DNA of 64,000 nt from Brachypterus glaber (GCA_958510825.1 OY294050.1:5371340-5435339), one strand, 5' to 3'; shown: positions 12,490-24,296, counted from the first letter of the stretch. The notes: generated from the sequence alone by a model not told the origin. Made by a program: numbers and translations.

Positions 12490-12895
12490 TACTCTAAACT
12501 CTAGTCTTGCCTCTTAATTTATTTTTATCACAATTTTTATAATTGTGTTGTATGCTTAGTATTACTAATTAAATTAGTTTTTTTTTTTTCAATAAAATTA
12601 AATAAGTTATAGTTTTATAAACATTCTCTAAAGATACGTTTAGTAAAAATAGCCAAAACGTGGATGTTAAAAAAAAATCCAATACAAAATTAGTATATAG
12701 TATGAATTAAACCATATCTTTTAAGGATCTGTTTAAAATTAAAAAAAAAACGTATATAATTGATAAAAAATCATTTTCAAAAAGATCATAATTTTTTATT
12801 TTTTAATAGAACCTTAAGAGTTTTAAATTGATTTAGTAATGTACCTACTTAGTTTATGTAATGTACCTAGTTTATTTGAGCTAAAATAGTTTCCA

Positions 12896-13644
12896 TTATA
12901 TTGCTGCTTCAGTTATAGCTGGCTCTATCTTTACATTTTTTTCTGTAACTGGCTCTATTTTTTCATTTTTTTCTATAACTGGCTCTATATTTTCATTTTT
13001 TTCTTCAACTGATTCCCTATTATCAATTTTTTCTGGTTTTATTTCTTCATTTTTTTCTTTTTCCACTTTATTTTCTTTTTCTACTACATTTCCTTCTTTT
13101 TCTACTGTATTTTCTTCTTTTTCTACTGTATTTTCTTCTCTTTCTATTGCAATCTTTTCATTTTCTTCAGTGTTTTGTTTACTCATTTTCTCCACCTTTT
13201 CCGCAATTTCTTCTTTCTTTTCTTTGTCCATCTTTTCTTGTACAGTTATTTTAGAAGAATTATCAATAGTAATTTGAAGACTTTCTTCATTCATCGTCAC
13301 TTGTTTTCCAGAAATGTTCATACTACCCAGTTCTTCTGCCAGTGACATTCCTACTTCATTTGTTTCAGGATATTCTTCGTCTTCGTTTTCTTCATATCCC
13401 TCTTCATAGTTTTCTACAAATTCTTCTTTAAAATCTTCATGTAAGTTATCTTGATTTAAATTTTCTTTTTCATCTAAATTTTCCTCGGTTTTTTTCCCTT
13501 TTTCTTGTAAATCCTTGTCCCAGTTTTCCCCTTCTTCAACTGGGACGGTATTTTCGGGACTTTTTCCTTCAGTATTTTTAGTTTTTTCAACACTCTTAGA
13601 GCCTCTATTTGAGGACCCTCTGCCTCTACCTCTAGAGTTTCGAC
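12896..13644 (-). CDS. RG-rich protein gene, terminal coding exon (acidic/Lys-Glu repeats)
   Basis: It opens with NSRGRGRGSSNRGSKS after a TTTTTAG acceptor, continues with an acidic stretch (EEFVENYEEGYEENEDEEY) and GMSLAEELGSMNISGK, and ends in degenerate repeats (VEKEENTVEKEGNV; IEPVIEKNEKIEPV) before TAA. An AATAAA on the minus strand about 20 bp beyond the stop could be its poly(A) signal. Confidence 0.82.
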
Positions 13645-16110
13645 CTAAAAATAAAAAAAAATAGTTTCACTTAATAACAATTTGCATATTTAGAACTAAT
13701 TTTTCCGCAAAATATATATTTTTTTAGAATTTTAGCTATTTTAAGTATAATTTTAACACCTAACCTAGGAATGTAACTTCTCTATAAAAAATTTCGACTT
13801 CAAACAGATTAAAAATAAAATCTAACTGTTTGAATTTGTTTGAATCCGTTTTTGCAATCGCATTTGCGAATTAAAACGGATTAAAAATATTTTATTTTTA
13901 ATCTGTTTGAATCCGAATCAACTCGCAGAAAAAGAACGGATTTAAACAGGTTCAAACAGTTAGATATGTGAAATTGGAAGGTATTAGCATATGTTGAGAT
14001 CTAGATAAGCTTAAGCTTATATAATTATATCGAATTTTTTGATGCAAACGTCGGTGAGAAGCAATTCAAAATTTTAATACGCATTTTCGAATTGAAACGG
14101 ATTAAAGTCACCAGGTAAAAGTTAATTAAAAAAAAAAAAAATTGAAAATTTGAAAATATTTACCTCTTTGTGACTTCTGATTGTAATCAGGAACATGCTT
14201 TATATCAGGCAGTGTAGTATGTTCATCCACAGAACAACTTCTAGAACCTGTTGAAGTAGACAACTCCACTTTTATATTGGACGGATTTTTTATTGAACTC
14301 TCTTCGGGTGAAGATGGGACATTTGACCTACCCCTGCCCCTGGATTGACCACCTCGGCCTGCGCCTCTATCGGACCGAGTTTTGGGCTCGCGAGGTTGAT
14401 TGGTGGGTGGTTCCTTTTGATTCACCTCATTATTGCTTTTGGTTTCTTCGAAATTTTTATTCGATCTTTTTTGTTTTAGGTTTTTATTGTCTTTTTGGTT
14501 TTTATTTTCTGTGTTATTATTGTCGTTGTTTCGGGTATTTTGATTTTTGTTCTGAAAATCCTATTAAAAGAAAATAAAATCATATAGTTATGGTCTTTTT
14601 TTTCAATTAAAATCGCACAGTAAATATTTTTACAACAGGTTTGAATAGTATATGTTTGTGAATAGAGTATAGTTATGTTTTAAAAAATAAACTATTCAAT
14701 ATATTTGCACATGCAATATTCAAATCTGTTTTGAAAATATTCACTGTGTGATTTTGAATTTACTATCTTGCTTGAAGAAACATACCATAGTATTATATCT
14801 CATAAAATCCCTTGTAAAATCCTTAATAATGAGACACTGTTAAAAAATGATTTTTTACAGAAGTAATACTTACTGAATTTTGAAACTTTCTGGCTGGTTT
14901 AGCATTTTGCTCTTTTTCCTGTGATAATTCCCTTGCTGGATCTTTTAAATAATTATAGGATGGATCTGGGGGAGGCCCTGATGAGCTACTCTAAAAAATA
15001 TAGGAAAAAAATTAACAAAAAATGTAAAAAATTATAAAAATGAAAAAGGTGACACTTTCTCAAACAGAAAATTTTAACTTAAATTCTGATAAAAAAAAAA
15101 CAAAAATAAAAAACAAAATCAAAAAATTAAAATATGGGAAAAAAATGACAAAAAAAAACTTTGACAAAAAGTCTGTAGTTACAAACAGACAGGCAGGAAA
15201 ATGTATACTTACATATCCTTGTTCTTGTTTTTTATGGTCTAGGAGCTCTCTTAAATCTCTGACACCAAAATTATGTAGGGCTTTACCAACATTTGGTCTA
15301 TTTGGGTCAAAATTTCTGCCTCTACCTCTTGGTGAATCATAGTGCCCTCCTCTATGACCTACAGAGTGATAATTTTGGCCAGGATGCCCATAATTATCTC
15401 CCCTAGGACCTGGTGAATCAAAATTTCCATGTCTTTGGTTTCCACCCCTGTGACTGGGAGAATCATAGTCTCCCCTAGGTCCTGGATGCCCATAATTATC
15501 TCCCCTAGGACCCGATGAATCAAAATTGCTATGTCTTTGGTTCCCACCCCTAAGACTGGGAGAATCATAGTCTCCCCTAGGTCCTGGTGACTCATAATTG
15601 CTATGCCTTAGGCCTGGTGAGTCAAATTTCCCACCCCTATGGCTGGGAGAGTCATAATTTCCATACTTTTGACCTGGGGAATCATAATGTCCTCTTCCAC
15701 CTCCTCTATGGTTACCTCCAGGACCTGGTGCCCCTCTACCCCTGGGTGAATGGTGTCCCCTACCTCCAGAATGGTTTTCTCTGCCTTGAGAATGCCCTAC
15801 ACAGAAAAAAGTGTGGTTACAGGGTTGAAAAATTATTTTAAAACTCTTCCTTTTATATGCTATTACAGGAAAAATATATATCTGTGTATACCTTACCTCC
15901 CTGAGGGTATTCCCCTGGTGAATGGTTACCCCCACCTGGGGAATGATTTCCTCTGCTGCCTCCTTGGCGATGGCTTCCATGACCTGCTTGATTTCCATTA
16001 ACTTGGCCTCCTCGACTTCCAGAACTAGCCCCCCAACTCCCAGAAGGCACATATTGAGTGTTTTTATACCTTTTGGGGTCTTCGGATTCAGGTTTAAAAT
16101 TTTCAGCCAT
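12896..16110 (-). CDS. Low-complexity RG/YDSP-rich protein, 686 residues, five coding exons
   Basis: On the minus strand the exons are 16110-15897, 15796-15213, 14990-14874, 14560-14164 and 13644-12896; phases agree and give 687 codons including TAA. The start is the ATG opening MAENFKPESEDPKRYKN. Residues from about 30 to 250 are a Gly/Arg/Ser/His tract with repeated (R/Y)DSP(G/S) and RGG-like units (GDYDSPSHRGGNQRH appears almost unchanged more than once). A less biased segment follows (NVGKALHNFGVRDLRELLDH, then PSYNYLKDPARELSQEKEQ), then a second Arg/Gly patch (RGAGRGGQSRGRGRS and NSRGRGRGSSNRG), and an acidic, Lys/Glu-repetitive C-terminus (ENTVEKEENTVEKEGN). RG/RGG tracts commonly bind RNA, so a nucleic-acid or condensate role is plausible, but I do not recognise the family. 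PRC1 converges on it, and the probable beta-spectrin promoter is upstream and divergent. Confidence 0.8.
14164..14560 (-). CDS. RG-rich protein gene, fourth coding exon
   Basis: The first third is Asn/Lys-rich (NKNQNTRNNDNNN). It is followed by [17 protein letters not shown], an RG patch and a Ser/Thr segment ending in DYNQKSQRG; the donor is GTAAAT in phase 1. Confidence 0.8.
14874..14990 (-). CDS. RG-rich protein gene, third coding exon
   Basis: The 117-nt symmetric exon (39 codons, phase 0-0) encodes SSSSGPPPDPSYNYLKDPA and then RELSQEKEQNAKPARKFQNS. It has a TTTTTTAG acceptor and a GTAAGT donor. Its symmetry would allow skipping. Confidence 0.8.
15213..15796 (-). CDS. RG-rich protein gene, second coding exon (YDSP/RGG repeats)
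   Basis: This is the longest repeat exon. It holds tandem units such as YDSPGQ, FDSPGLRHSN and GPRGDNYGHPG, then the less repetitive FGVRDLRELLDHKKQEQGY, with a GTAAGT donor (phase 0). At the DNA level the units are imperfect direct repeats between about 15360 and 15660. Confidence 0.85.
15897..16110 (-). CDS. RG-rich protein gene, first coding exon
   Basis: It encodes MAENFKPESEDPKRYKN followed by a Gly/Ser/His-rich stretch ending GEYPQGG, with a GTAAGG donor on the minus strand (phase 1). No upstream in-frame extension was needed. Confidence 0.8.
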
Positions 16111-17039
16111 TATTAACGTGTACCAAGTTAATAAATTAATAGGTTCTTAAACTAATACACTAAAACCAATCACGCACTATAATTATATAATTTAAGGACA
16201 TTTTTATCACAAGAAAAAAATAAAAAAAAAAGATTACTCCTATGAGTCACCTTAACTGACAGTAGTTCAAATTTACCGTCCCGTTACTTTTGGTCAAAAA
16301 GTTTTTGATAACCTTTTAAAAAAATAAATCTTAGATAAATTACGTTCATAATTTGCGAATATTATTCTAAATTATATTTATACAAAAAATCTTCATTAAT
16401 ATGATAAATAAGTTAAATAATCCAAAAAAGTCTAGATTCGGGTGTTTTCGTGATCGATCGGTTCGTGGCCAATTTTTAGGGTCACTCCATCCAGCGGCAG
16501 CTAGCTGCTGCCAAGATAGCGGTTCGTCAAAAAAACGCGGCTGGATGTAGTGAATCTAGACAATTTTAGGTTCTTCTTCTTTTACGTAAAATTGGCATTG
16601 TTGCCAAAAATTTTAGGTTTTGTTATTTTGTTGTTTTTTTTTAGCTGGGCGCCATATTTTTATTAGGTATTTGCAATCGCGATAACTCAACACCGCTTTG
16701 AAGTGGACGCTTTAGATCTCGATTTTATTTTCTTATATCTCGAGTTTTTAGCTATAACTATTTTCGGTCAAATGGGGGATGAGTTTGTTCACAAATAATT
16801 TTTCAAAGTCAAATAATTTTTATTTAGAGCGTGACTTGACCTTTGAGCACCTTTCCCAAATTGAAACCTATTTAATTAAGTCATTATAATTCAAATTAAT
16901 TAAATCATATCAAATAATAAATTAAATTGATCTGAAAACGTAGATTTGATAAGCGGCCGCCAGAATTTAAATGACTGGGCGTAGTGTTCATTTGTTTTCG
17001 CGCCTGCGCGCCATGTACTCGCTGATTTCTGTCATGAAG
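16111..17039. promoter_or_regulatory. Spacer between divergent genes, probable two-way promoter region
   Basis: This 0.9-kb spacer separates the ATG of the minus-strand gene from the probable first exon of beta-spectrin. A local GC island with CGCGCCTGCGCGCC sits at 17000-17013, resembling NRF-1-type promoter motifs. A short palindromic element (16480-16557, ends GGTCACTCCATCCAGCGG and GGCTGGATGTAGTGAATC) lies inside. Start sites are not determined; the promoter role is inferred from position. Confidence 0.45.
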
Positions 17040-17156
17040 GGCGTTCGTTTTTGTGTATCGTAGTGAATTGATAGTGATTTCCAGTGATTTTTGTATAAAC
17101 AATTGTTTTTTCGGACATTCCAGTGAAATTAGTGAATATACACTGTAGTTAAAAAG
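17040..17156 (+). other. beta-Spec: Probable non-coding first exon of beta-spectrin
   Basis: An otherwise unexplained segment following a GC island ends in TTAAAAAG|GTAAGT, a strong donor at 17157. It contains no ATG that opens a long frame. The next plus-strand gene signal is the acceptor at 34657 ahead of the beta-spectrin ATG, so I read this as the 5'UTR exon of that gene with a 17.5-kb intron. The 5' border is a guess. Confidence 0.45.
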
Positions 17157-17819
17157 GTAAGTTTGTTTTAATTTTATCGTATTATCCGAGAAAATGACAT
17201 ATTTCTAATGATTGACCTTAAAAATGGCGGCGAGTCTAGGTGTAACCAATGAAATTGTTTTATTGCGAATCCAATAAGATTAAAAAATGCATTTAATTAT
17301 TATGTAATAATAGTAGACCATGGTTTTATTACATAACATTAGATAGAAATACGATATGTGTACAAACATTAGAAATATGAGCAATGTTTTTAAAAATTTG
17401 ACAGCTCATTTTTTATGCCCGAAAGTCAGTGAACTCGTAAATGGGGCATTTGTTTTACAAAAAAAACAATTGATTTGCTTGTACACCCACTATAGATTTT
17501 TAATTAAATGAGTTTTATAACGGTTTTTTAAAGTATTTATCTTTTTTGGGGGCCCAACTTATAAATAAATCATGAATATTGATTTAATATCAAAATTTAT
17601 TTTTAGATACCTGCAAAGTTTTCATAGAATTTTTGAAATTATGTTTTTATGTACAGAGTGTCCATGTGAAAAACTGGACTCAATAATAGACATTTTTTTA
17701 ATTACTAATTTAAAAGAATTTTTTATGCATATTTGTGTACTAATTAATTATAATTATTAATTACCTGTGTTCTAATTAATTAACTAAAAAAAATCCAATA
17801 CCATATTTCATTTGATTGG

Positions 17820-18095
17820 TTAACCCTTTGGGACCCAGTGGGACATATATGTCCCACCCTGTTTCAAGTTACCTCTTGTGCACTGAATGTCCCATTTTAT
17901 GTTGTAAAATTATTTAAGGTTTTTTTAGTTACTTGTAGCGTATTTCTAATAAATTTTATCAAGAGTGCCGAAGCTAATTTTTTATTTGTTGTCCTAGTAA
18001 AAATTTAATTTCAAAATAAAAATTATGTTATACTATATCCAGTGGGACATATATAATCCGACTATTGGGTCATATATGTCCCAGTTCTTCTTTTG
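17820..18095. mobile_element. PiggyBac-like terminal fragment
   Basis: TTAA is followed directly by CCCTTTGGGACCCA, the typical order of the piggyBac target site and terminal repeat. The palindrome GTGGGACATATATGTCCCAC follows at once, and half copies occur near 18042 and 18070. No second TTAA-flanked end and no transposase frame were found. Confidence 0.5.
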
Positions 18096-18764
18096 TTTTC
18101 TATGTAAAATATTTGTTTCATAACAACAAAAAAACACTTTCTGATTGCCAGTCTCCAAAAGGTCAGATTAAAATAATTTTTAAGAATAAAATTATTTAAA
18201 TTTTTTTCTTAAAAAATGTTGCTGTCTGCTGTATTTTTATTCTGCATTATTTACTGCAAAAAAATAATTTGCTATCAAATTTTTACGAGATAAGAGAAAG
18301 GTCAAAAAGCCAAAAAGTCATATTTTATTTACATTATTTTTATTTGTTTTTAAATAAACAGGTATAATATCATATATATAATATCATGTTATTAAACTGT
18401 TTAACATATTTGGTGATATTTTTAGAAATGATGCGTGCCTGAGTCATGTGTTACATAGTTGGTAGCCTTGTAATAATTGATGCGATTTTTTTTAATTATT
18501 GCATTTTATGGTTGAGATCTAGAGTGTTATGATGCATTTTTGGGCATATTTGGATGATGTTATGCAATAGGGCGTCAACCCACAAAAATTTATGAATGAA
18601 AGATTTTAAATATGCAATCAAAATGTTATTATTTTGAGCAGCCAACTACCCTTGTAAAAATATTATCATACTTACAAATACTTGTATGGTAAGGTAATAA
18701 GCTCATGAGCACTGAGCTCAGTGATAAGGGGCTGTTTAAAAATTATGTCACTCAAATCCTCATA

Positions 18765-19075
18765 TAATAGTTATTTATGGTACTAGTGGGTAAAAATTAA
18801 CCTGCTTGACTGACGCCTCGCAGGTTAATTTTCTCATGGGCAATATCGGCAATATTACCCATGAGTGCCATACAAGGTTTTATCCAATAAATAGCTTAGG
18901 AATTCATATTTTTATTAAAAGTTTTAATGACATTTACAAGAAAATAATTTGACAAGTGACAGTTGAGTGGGTAAAATAAATAATTATCCACTCAATAAAG
19001 TAAAAGCCACGCGGGGGTTATTATTGAGTTTATCTATTTAAAATAAAGGTCTTATTATCTGTATATATTGGATAA
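18765..19075. repeat. Dispersed repeat, copy 1
   Basis: It shares long matching stretches with 24297-24580, for example TAGTTATTTATGGTACTAGT, CCAATAAATAGCTTAGGAAT and TTGACAAGTGACAGTTGAG. It is non-coding. Confidence 0.85.
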
Positions 19076-19896
19076 ATAAATAAAGGAAAAAAATCCTTGT
19101 CCTTGTAGGTATAAAATTTATTTTGGTATACGATTTACGCAAATGGGGCAACGTTTTTAAGGTAATTAGAACCTGAGTATTTGTTTAAATATTGGTTTAC
19201 CATATCAGATTTTAAAAGGATAAATACATCTGTTAAAATGCCTTTATTTTTATTATTTATAGTAAGATCATCTATTTTTCATTACGATATCTGTGATAAA
19301 TATTTAGTTAGCTAATTAAGCTTTCAATATAAATGATAAAACAAGCCGTGAAGATTTGTAATGCTACGCATTCCATTATATACTTTTCACAGTAAATGCT
19401 ATATTGCATTTTCCCAAATACCTACTTTAAAAAAAAATAACAATATTTTTTTTTTAATTTTAAACGAAAAATAGAAAATAATATTTTCTTTTCGCAAAAA
19501 ATGAAAAAATTTTGAAAACAAAAATTTAAGAATTATTTTTTTTTTAAGTTTAACACCCCATAACTTTTTTTTTTGGGATTACTTTTAAAAACAATAGGGA
19601 TCTTCCCCTTATAGAACTTTTTCCTTTTCTTGTTTGTGTTTTAAAGGATATTTAAAACATTTAAAAATCGTTTAAGCACCAGCAACTTGTACCAAATATG
19701 AAATGTCCTTCGTTTCAATAAATTTACATTCTATGACATAATGATGTTAAATAATATTAAAGGTTTTATTATAAAACACCGTTTATTGTTACGAAATGCA
19801 AATTTTATTGTGGGTTAGGTCAAAAACCCACATTCTACTTAGGTATCTTAGGCCAAATTAATATATCTCAAAATCTGAGACAACAAACACTGCTTT

Positions 19897-20070
19897 AAGG
19901 GGTCTTTCTACTTTCAAATTTAAAAAATCTTTTTTAAACATTTTTTTTTTATACCTACATATAGAAAGAAAAAGATCATTGTGAAATTTTGTAGGTATGT
20001 TTATTTATATTTAAAAAATACAAATAAAAAATAGATTTTTAAAGTGCTATTTTTTTAAAACAAAACATAA
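19897..20070. repeat. Single arm of the 11866-12489 inverted-repeat family
   Basis: It begins GGGGTCTTTCTACTTTCAAA and continues with ATTGTGAAATTTTGTAGGTA, colinear with the left arm of the intergenic inverted repeat. Confidence 0.75.
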
Positions 20071-21075
20071 AAAACGAACCCCCCCCCCATGTGACGCTGA
20101 TTTCTTATACCATTAACATGGGCGTAACACTCCAAAATGAACGTTCCCTTAAAGGGGGGCTGGCTGCCCCTTAGGACCTTTGCTGTGAAAATAAATTATT
20201 TAAATTATTTGGGTTCATTAAAAAAATATAGAAAATAAATATATATTAAGGATATATCCATAAGTAACCGTTCAGTAATTATATCAAAATTATTTTAATT
20301 ACTTGCATAGGTGTTTGACAGACCGTAACACTACCAAATTGAGGTATTATTCAATTCTATTTTGACCTATGAACAAATAATTTTGAGCGAATAAATTTAA
20401 TTAATAAATAAAAAGTGGCATTCCTTTTAAAATGTCCTATTCAAATATTACGCCATAAATTGACACAATTTTTTTATTTTTACCCAGCCTTTTTTTACTT
20501 ACAAACAAAACAATTTTTAGAATTTTTTATAACTTAAAAGTACCAACAAAAATTCGACTCCAGTTAATTTCAAAAGAGCGTTATATGATATTTAGATATT
20601 TGCCGGATATATTAGATACTGCCATCTCTCAATAGATACTCTAACTTGGACCAGAGTTCGCAAGTGAAAACTATGTAGGTGCCATGTGTTTTGTGATAGT
20701 TTCCTGAAAAGTACTATCTGGGGGTTTTAGGGGCTGCCGCCAAGCGTTCTTGGGATATCGTGGTCACAAATTTTCCGGACATACAGACCGATCCGCCGAC
20801 AGACAGGATTTGTTTTTGACGGAAATGATATTTTTTGGATATAAAATGTCCAGAAACGTAAAAAATCAATAACATTTTTTCGATTTTTTTTAGTAACGCA
20901 AAACATTCCTTGGGGAAAGTAATATTAAATATATTACTTTAATATTTTAAATTCCATGTAGATTTTGTCCGATTTTTAACAGAACGTCTCTGCAGTGCTC
21001 ACCACAAAGGTCATGTACCCAGAGAGCGAGAGGCACCATATAATAGTATCCCATTCATCCAGCGTCCACTTAAAT

Positions 21076-21208
21076 TATAAGAATAAACGAGAATTTTTGT
21101 ATTTCGGTATAGTTTTTTATTGAAAAACATATAGATTTCTGGCAGAAATCTATATGTTTTTCAATAAAAAACTATACCGAAATACAAAAATTCTCGTTTA
21201 TTCTTATA
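21076..21208. repeat. Perfect 133-bp palindrome (66-bp arms, 1-base loop)
   Basis: The arms are exact reverse complements around a single G at 21142. The left arm contains CGAGAATTTTTGTATTTCGG and the right arm its exact complement. Confidence 0.95.
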
Positions 21209-22006
21209 TACGGTATACAAAGTCAAAAAATCTTTCTTCACTTAAATTATGTTCGTTTATTAGTCAATTGTTTTAATTGATGACGTCATATACGAGTGAT
21301 GCGACAGTAAAAAAAAACATTTAATTATACCTATAATATTCACAGTAAATGACATATTTTCCCAAATACTTAAAAAAATAAATTACAATTTTTTTTTAAA
21401 TAGATATTTTTTGAAAAACTAAACATTATTGAATTTTTTTTTTAAGTTTAAAAAAAAAATAAAAAAGGCACGCACGCCTTATAACGCTCTTGACGGAAAG
21501 AAGAGAGCGCGAATGATTCCTCCCCCTTTCGTCGGAGACATTCTTTCATGCGGACGGAGAACTATAGACCTATTAGAATACCCATCGCTATGCAAAAATT
21601 CAAATTTGAACTTCTAAAAATAACTCAAGACGAGTTTTCCTCTTAAATTCAAAGCACTATATTAATTTTATTAACGAGGGCCTTTGTACCATTATGATGC
21701 ATTAACGCCTAGTTAAAATGCACTTTATTTGCACAGATTTGTATGTTAGTTGCTCCAAAATAAATAAACCGTTGTAAGCATGTTAAGCCTACATTATTTT
21801 TGCAACCTGCCAATGCTTACGCTAAAATACTATTTTTACTTTAATAATAACTTTTAAACGCTTGTATATAGAGTGTAAATTATATGTACTTCTTGTCTGT
21901 ATCACATTTAGTGTATCTAGGTTAATGCGTTCAATAAATATGGCGAAAATACACAAGAAAATAACGGTTTAACTCAATTTTGACCAAGTTACTCGTAAGT
22001 GTTAAG

Positions 22007-23215
22007 GTTGCCGGCAAGCTAGGGACTTCCTGGCTGGCCCAAGCAAATCAAAGACCGACTGGTTGCTGGAAAAAGGAAGAACTGCACTCAGACAACTTGT
22101 AGGGGTCCTCACGGGCCACTGCAAGCTAAGGAAGCACCTGGCAACAATGCGGATTCTACCCAGGTAGCAAAATAACATGACATTCACGTGAAAGTCACGT
22201 TAATATGTGACATGTGATGTTAAGATTGTAGTCTCATTTAACAAGAATGTAGCATGGTGGGGATGTCCTAAGTCCGCCCCTAATAACATCACACAATGAC
22301 ATCCCGTGTTTGTGACATCATAAATCCACCTTCCTGTTATATATAATATCTTATGGATGCCGTTACTGGTACTTTAATATTTAAATAATATTCTAGCTTT
22401 TTCTAAATTAAAACCATTAAAAACGCTATAACCCTATAAAGAAATCGGATTTAAAATCAATCAGTAATTAAAACAATCACAGATTGAAACAGATAGATTC
22501 TAAATACGAAATTGCAGATTAAGCGGAGAATATATTCCTTTAATCCGTGTCCGTGGTCTTGAGAAGCCCGGCAGAGCCCCCTAGCCATTGGAAATCGTAT
22601 AATGTTTATACAATTTCCTTATAATAATTTACTCTATCAACATCATCTTATATCGATTTTTTTGCTTCGAACGTCGGTGAGAAGCAAAATAACATGACAT
22701 TCACGTGAAAGCCACGTTAATATGTGACATGCGATATATTCACAGCGTTGCTAAATATTTGTTATTAAATAACATGGTTGTCACGTTACACGTGTTACGT
22801 TGCAAATGTGATGTTAAATACATGTTATTTTTCAATATTATGTGATGTTATGATTTAGTTCAAAAATACACCCAAAAGTGATGTTAATTTCTTGTAATAT
22901 AACATCCCTTGTTACTGGGTAGAGAGTCCGCTATGCCTAGTGCGGAGAGGATGAAACATCCTCTCATTACTTAGCCGAGTGTGTCAGATACGTCAGGATC
23001 AGGTTGCAAGTCTTTGAAACTCAAAGACTCAACCAAGAGGAACTAAGAGATCTCCCCTGGGCCAATATCCTGACCTTTATTGAAAGGACGGGCAGGTTCA
23101 AGGAGGACTCAAATTAGTAAATGGCTGGGATTGCCTGGGGTGACAAAAAGGGTGAGAAATGGCCTAGTTGTCCGGCTTTGGCCAACCCAAAAATTTACTA
23201 CTACTACTAAGTGTT
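22007..23215 (+). mobile_element. LINE 3' end (RNase H-like C-terminus), interrupted
   Basis: The frame at 22007-22158 reads DWLLEKGRTALRQLVGVLT and then GHCKLRKHLATMRI, the familiar end of a LINE RNase H domain. It resumes after 22921 with CGEDETSSHYLAECVRY and FERTGRF-type sequence (ILTFIERTGRFKEDSN) before TAG, and ends in an ACTACTACTACT tail. The gap is a separate insertion (22159-22919). A frameshift of about two bases just after the insertion shows the copy is dead. Confidence 0.8.
22159..22919. mobile_element. TA-flanked terminal-inverted-repeat element inside the LINE
   Basis: The 761-bp insert begins CCCAGGTAGCAA and ends TTGTTACTGGG, imperfect inverted ends, and is bordered by TA on both sides (22157-22158, 22920-22921), as in Tc1/mariner-like insertion. 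It has no coding frame. A stretch near the left end (GCAAAATAACATGACATTCA) is repeated internally at 22684. Non-autonomous; superfamily not established. Confidence 0.65.
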
Positions 23216-23939
23216 AAGGTGGGTACAGATACTCAGAAAAACAGGTGTATTTTTTTTCAGTTTTGGAGTTAGGGAAGTCTTAAACGTTATGAAAAGTTAA
23301 AAAAAATAAAAATAATTATTTTAGTAACTTGGCTTTCTACTAAGGTGGTTCCGATGTAAAAGTACTATAGCTGTCTACAAAAATTAATGTGATCTCATAT
23401 TTAAATTTAAAATGGACGTGTGAAATTTAGTTCAGTGAATTGTCTGCTTTATATTAAATCATGACCTAATAGTGAAACAAAATTTGTCGCCAAAATGTGT
23501 GTAGGTAAAGTTGAATTAGGTGAATCAATAATATAGTCATATTAGCTAAGGGGCGGTTTAAATGACGTGGGAGAAGTGGTCTAACATACAAAATAAGCTT
23601 TTCGACAACTATCTCCAATACGCTTTCGTTTTAAATTTTATTTTATCTCCTATAGCACCACGTTTCTAGGGACTTCAATTTTTTTCCTATCCGCCACGAC
23701 GGTTTTTAAGATCGTTTTCCTTTAATTAGAAGCTATTTTTTTTCCTTTTGCTATTTTTTGCCTCTCTTGCGCCTACCTGTCGCATTTAGAATAATAATAC
23801 TTCCCAAGTATGGAAATCAATCCACTAATTCAATATTTTTATCCCCAATGGCGATTTCTCCCGTTAGATTAAACAGGCACAAAAGTTCTACCCAAAAAGG
23901 ATAGAAGACATACATACACTCCCACTTCCACCCAACCAA

Positions 23940-24190
23940 ACAAATTCTGTATTTGTTCTTTGTTGAACAAATACAATATTTACTTGGCCGGGCGAAAAGT
24001 GTAACTATATTAAAGAAATTACTGGTGCCATCTAAATTTTAGTAGAATTATCTTATTCTACAGATTCACATTTGCTATGTTCGTTCGTGCCGCTCAGTGC
24101 TACACTTTCCGGCCAACTAAATAAATACTGTATTTGTTGTATGAAAAACAAATACAGTATTTATTTTGTTGGCTGGAAAGTGTAGCACAA
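23940..24190. repeat. Inverted repeat with GGCCGG / AAATACAGTATTTA motifs
   Basis: Segments around 23950-24010 and 24105-24185 contain inverted copies of CAAATACAGTATTTA-like sequence next to (G)GCCGG-type ends with AAAAGTGTA or AAAGTGTAG. No coding content. Confidence 0.55.
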
Positions 24191-24296
24191 ATGAGATAGA
24201 GATAGGGTAGACGTCTTTTGTTTCATAATTCTAGTTGTAGAGAGCTCCATTTTTATATGATCGTTAATTCTTTGCTACATTACATTACACTATTAA

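Larger units (their letters stand above)
7756..12895. other. Intergenic region between convergent genes
   Basis: No gene is visible. A possible polyadenylation signal for PRC1 is the AATAAATAAATAA run near 8158. The rest is very AT-rich and holds a triplicated 272-bp unit (9108-9925), a (TA)n tract near 11083-11114, a small hairpin with AAAGTCACTTCAA/TGGAGTGACTTT ends (about 10812-10883) and a large inverted repeat (11866-12489). Confidence 0.75.

Noticed and set aside
13348..13350. Internal ATG at 13348 as start of a separate 150-residue gene
   Set aside because: The frame continues upstream without a stop to an acceptor at 13645 and joins the preceding exons in phase.
17224..17277. Short frame beginning ATGGCGGCGAGT just after the probable first exon
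   Set aside because: Only 17 codons, lies after a strong donor inside the intron, and has no support.
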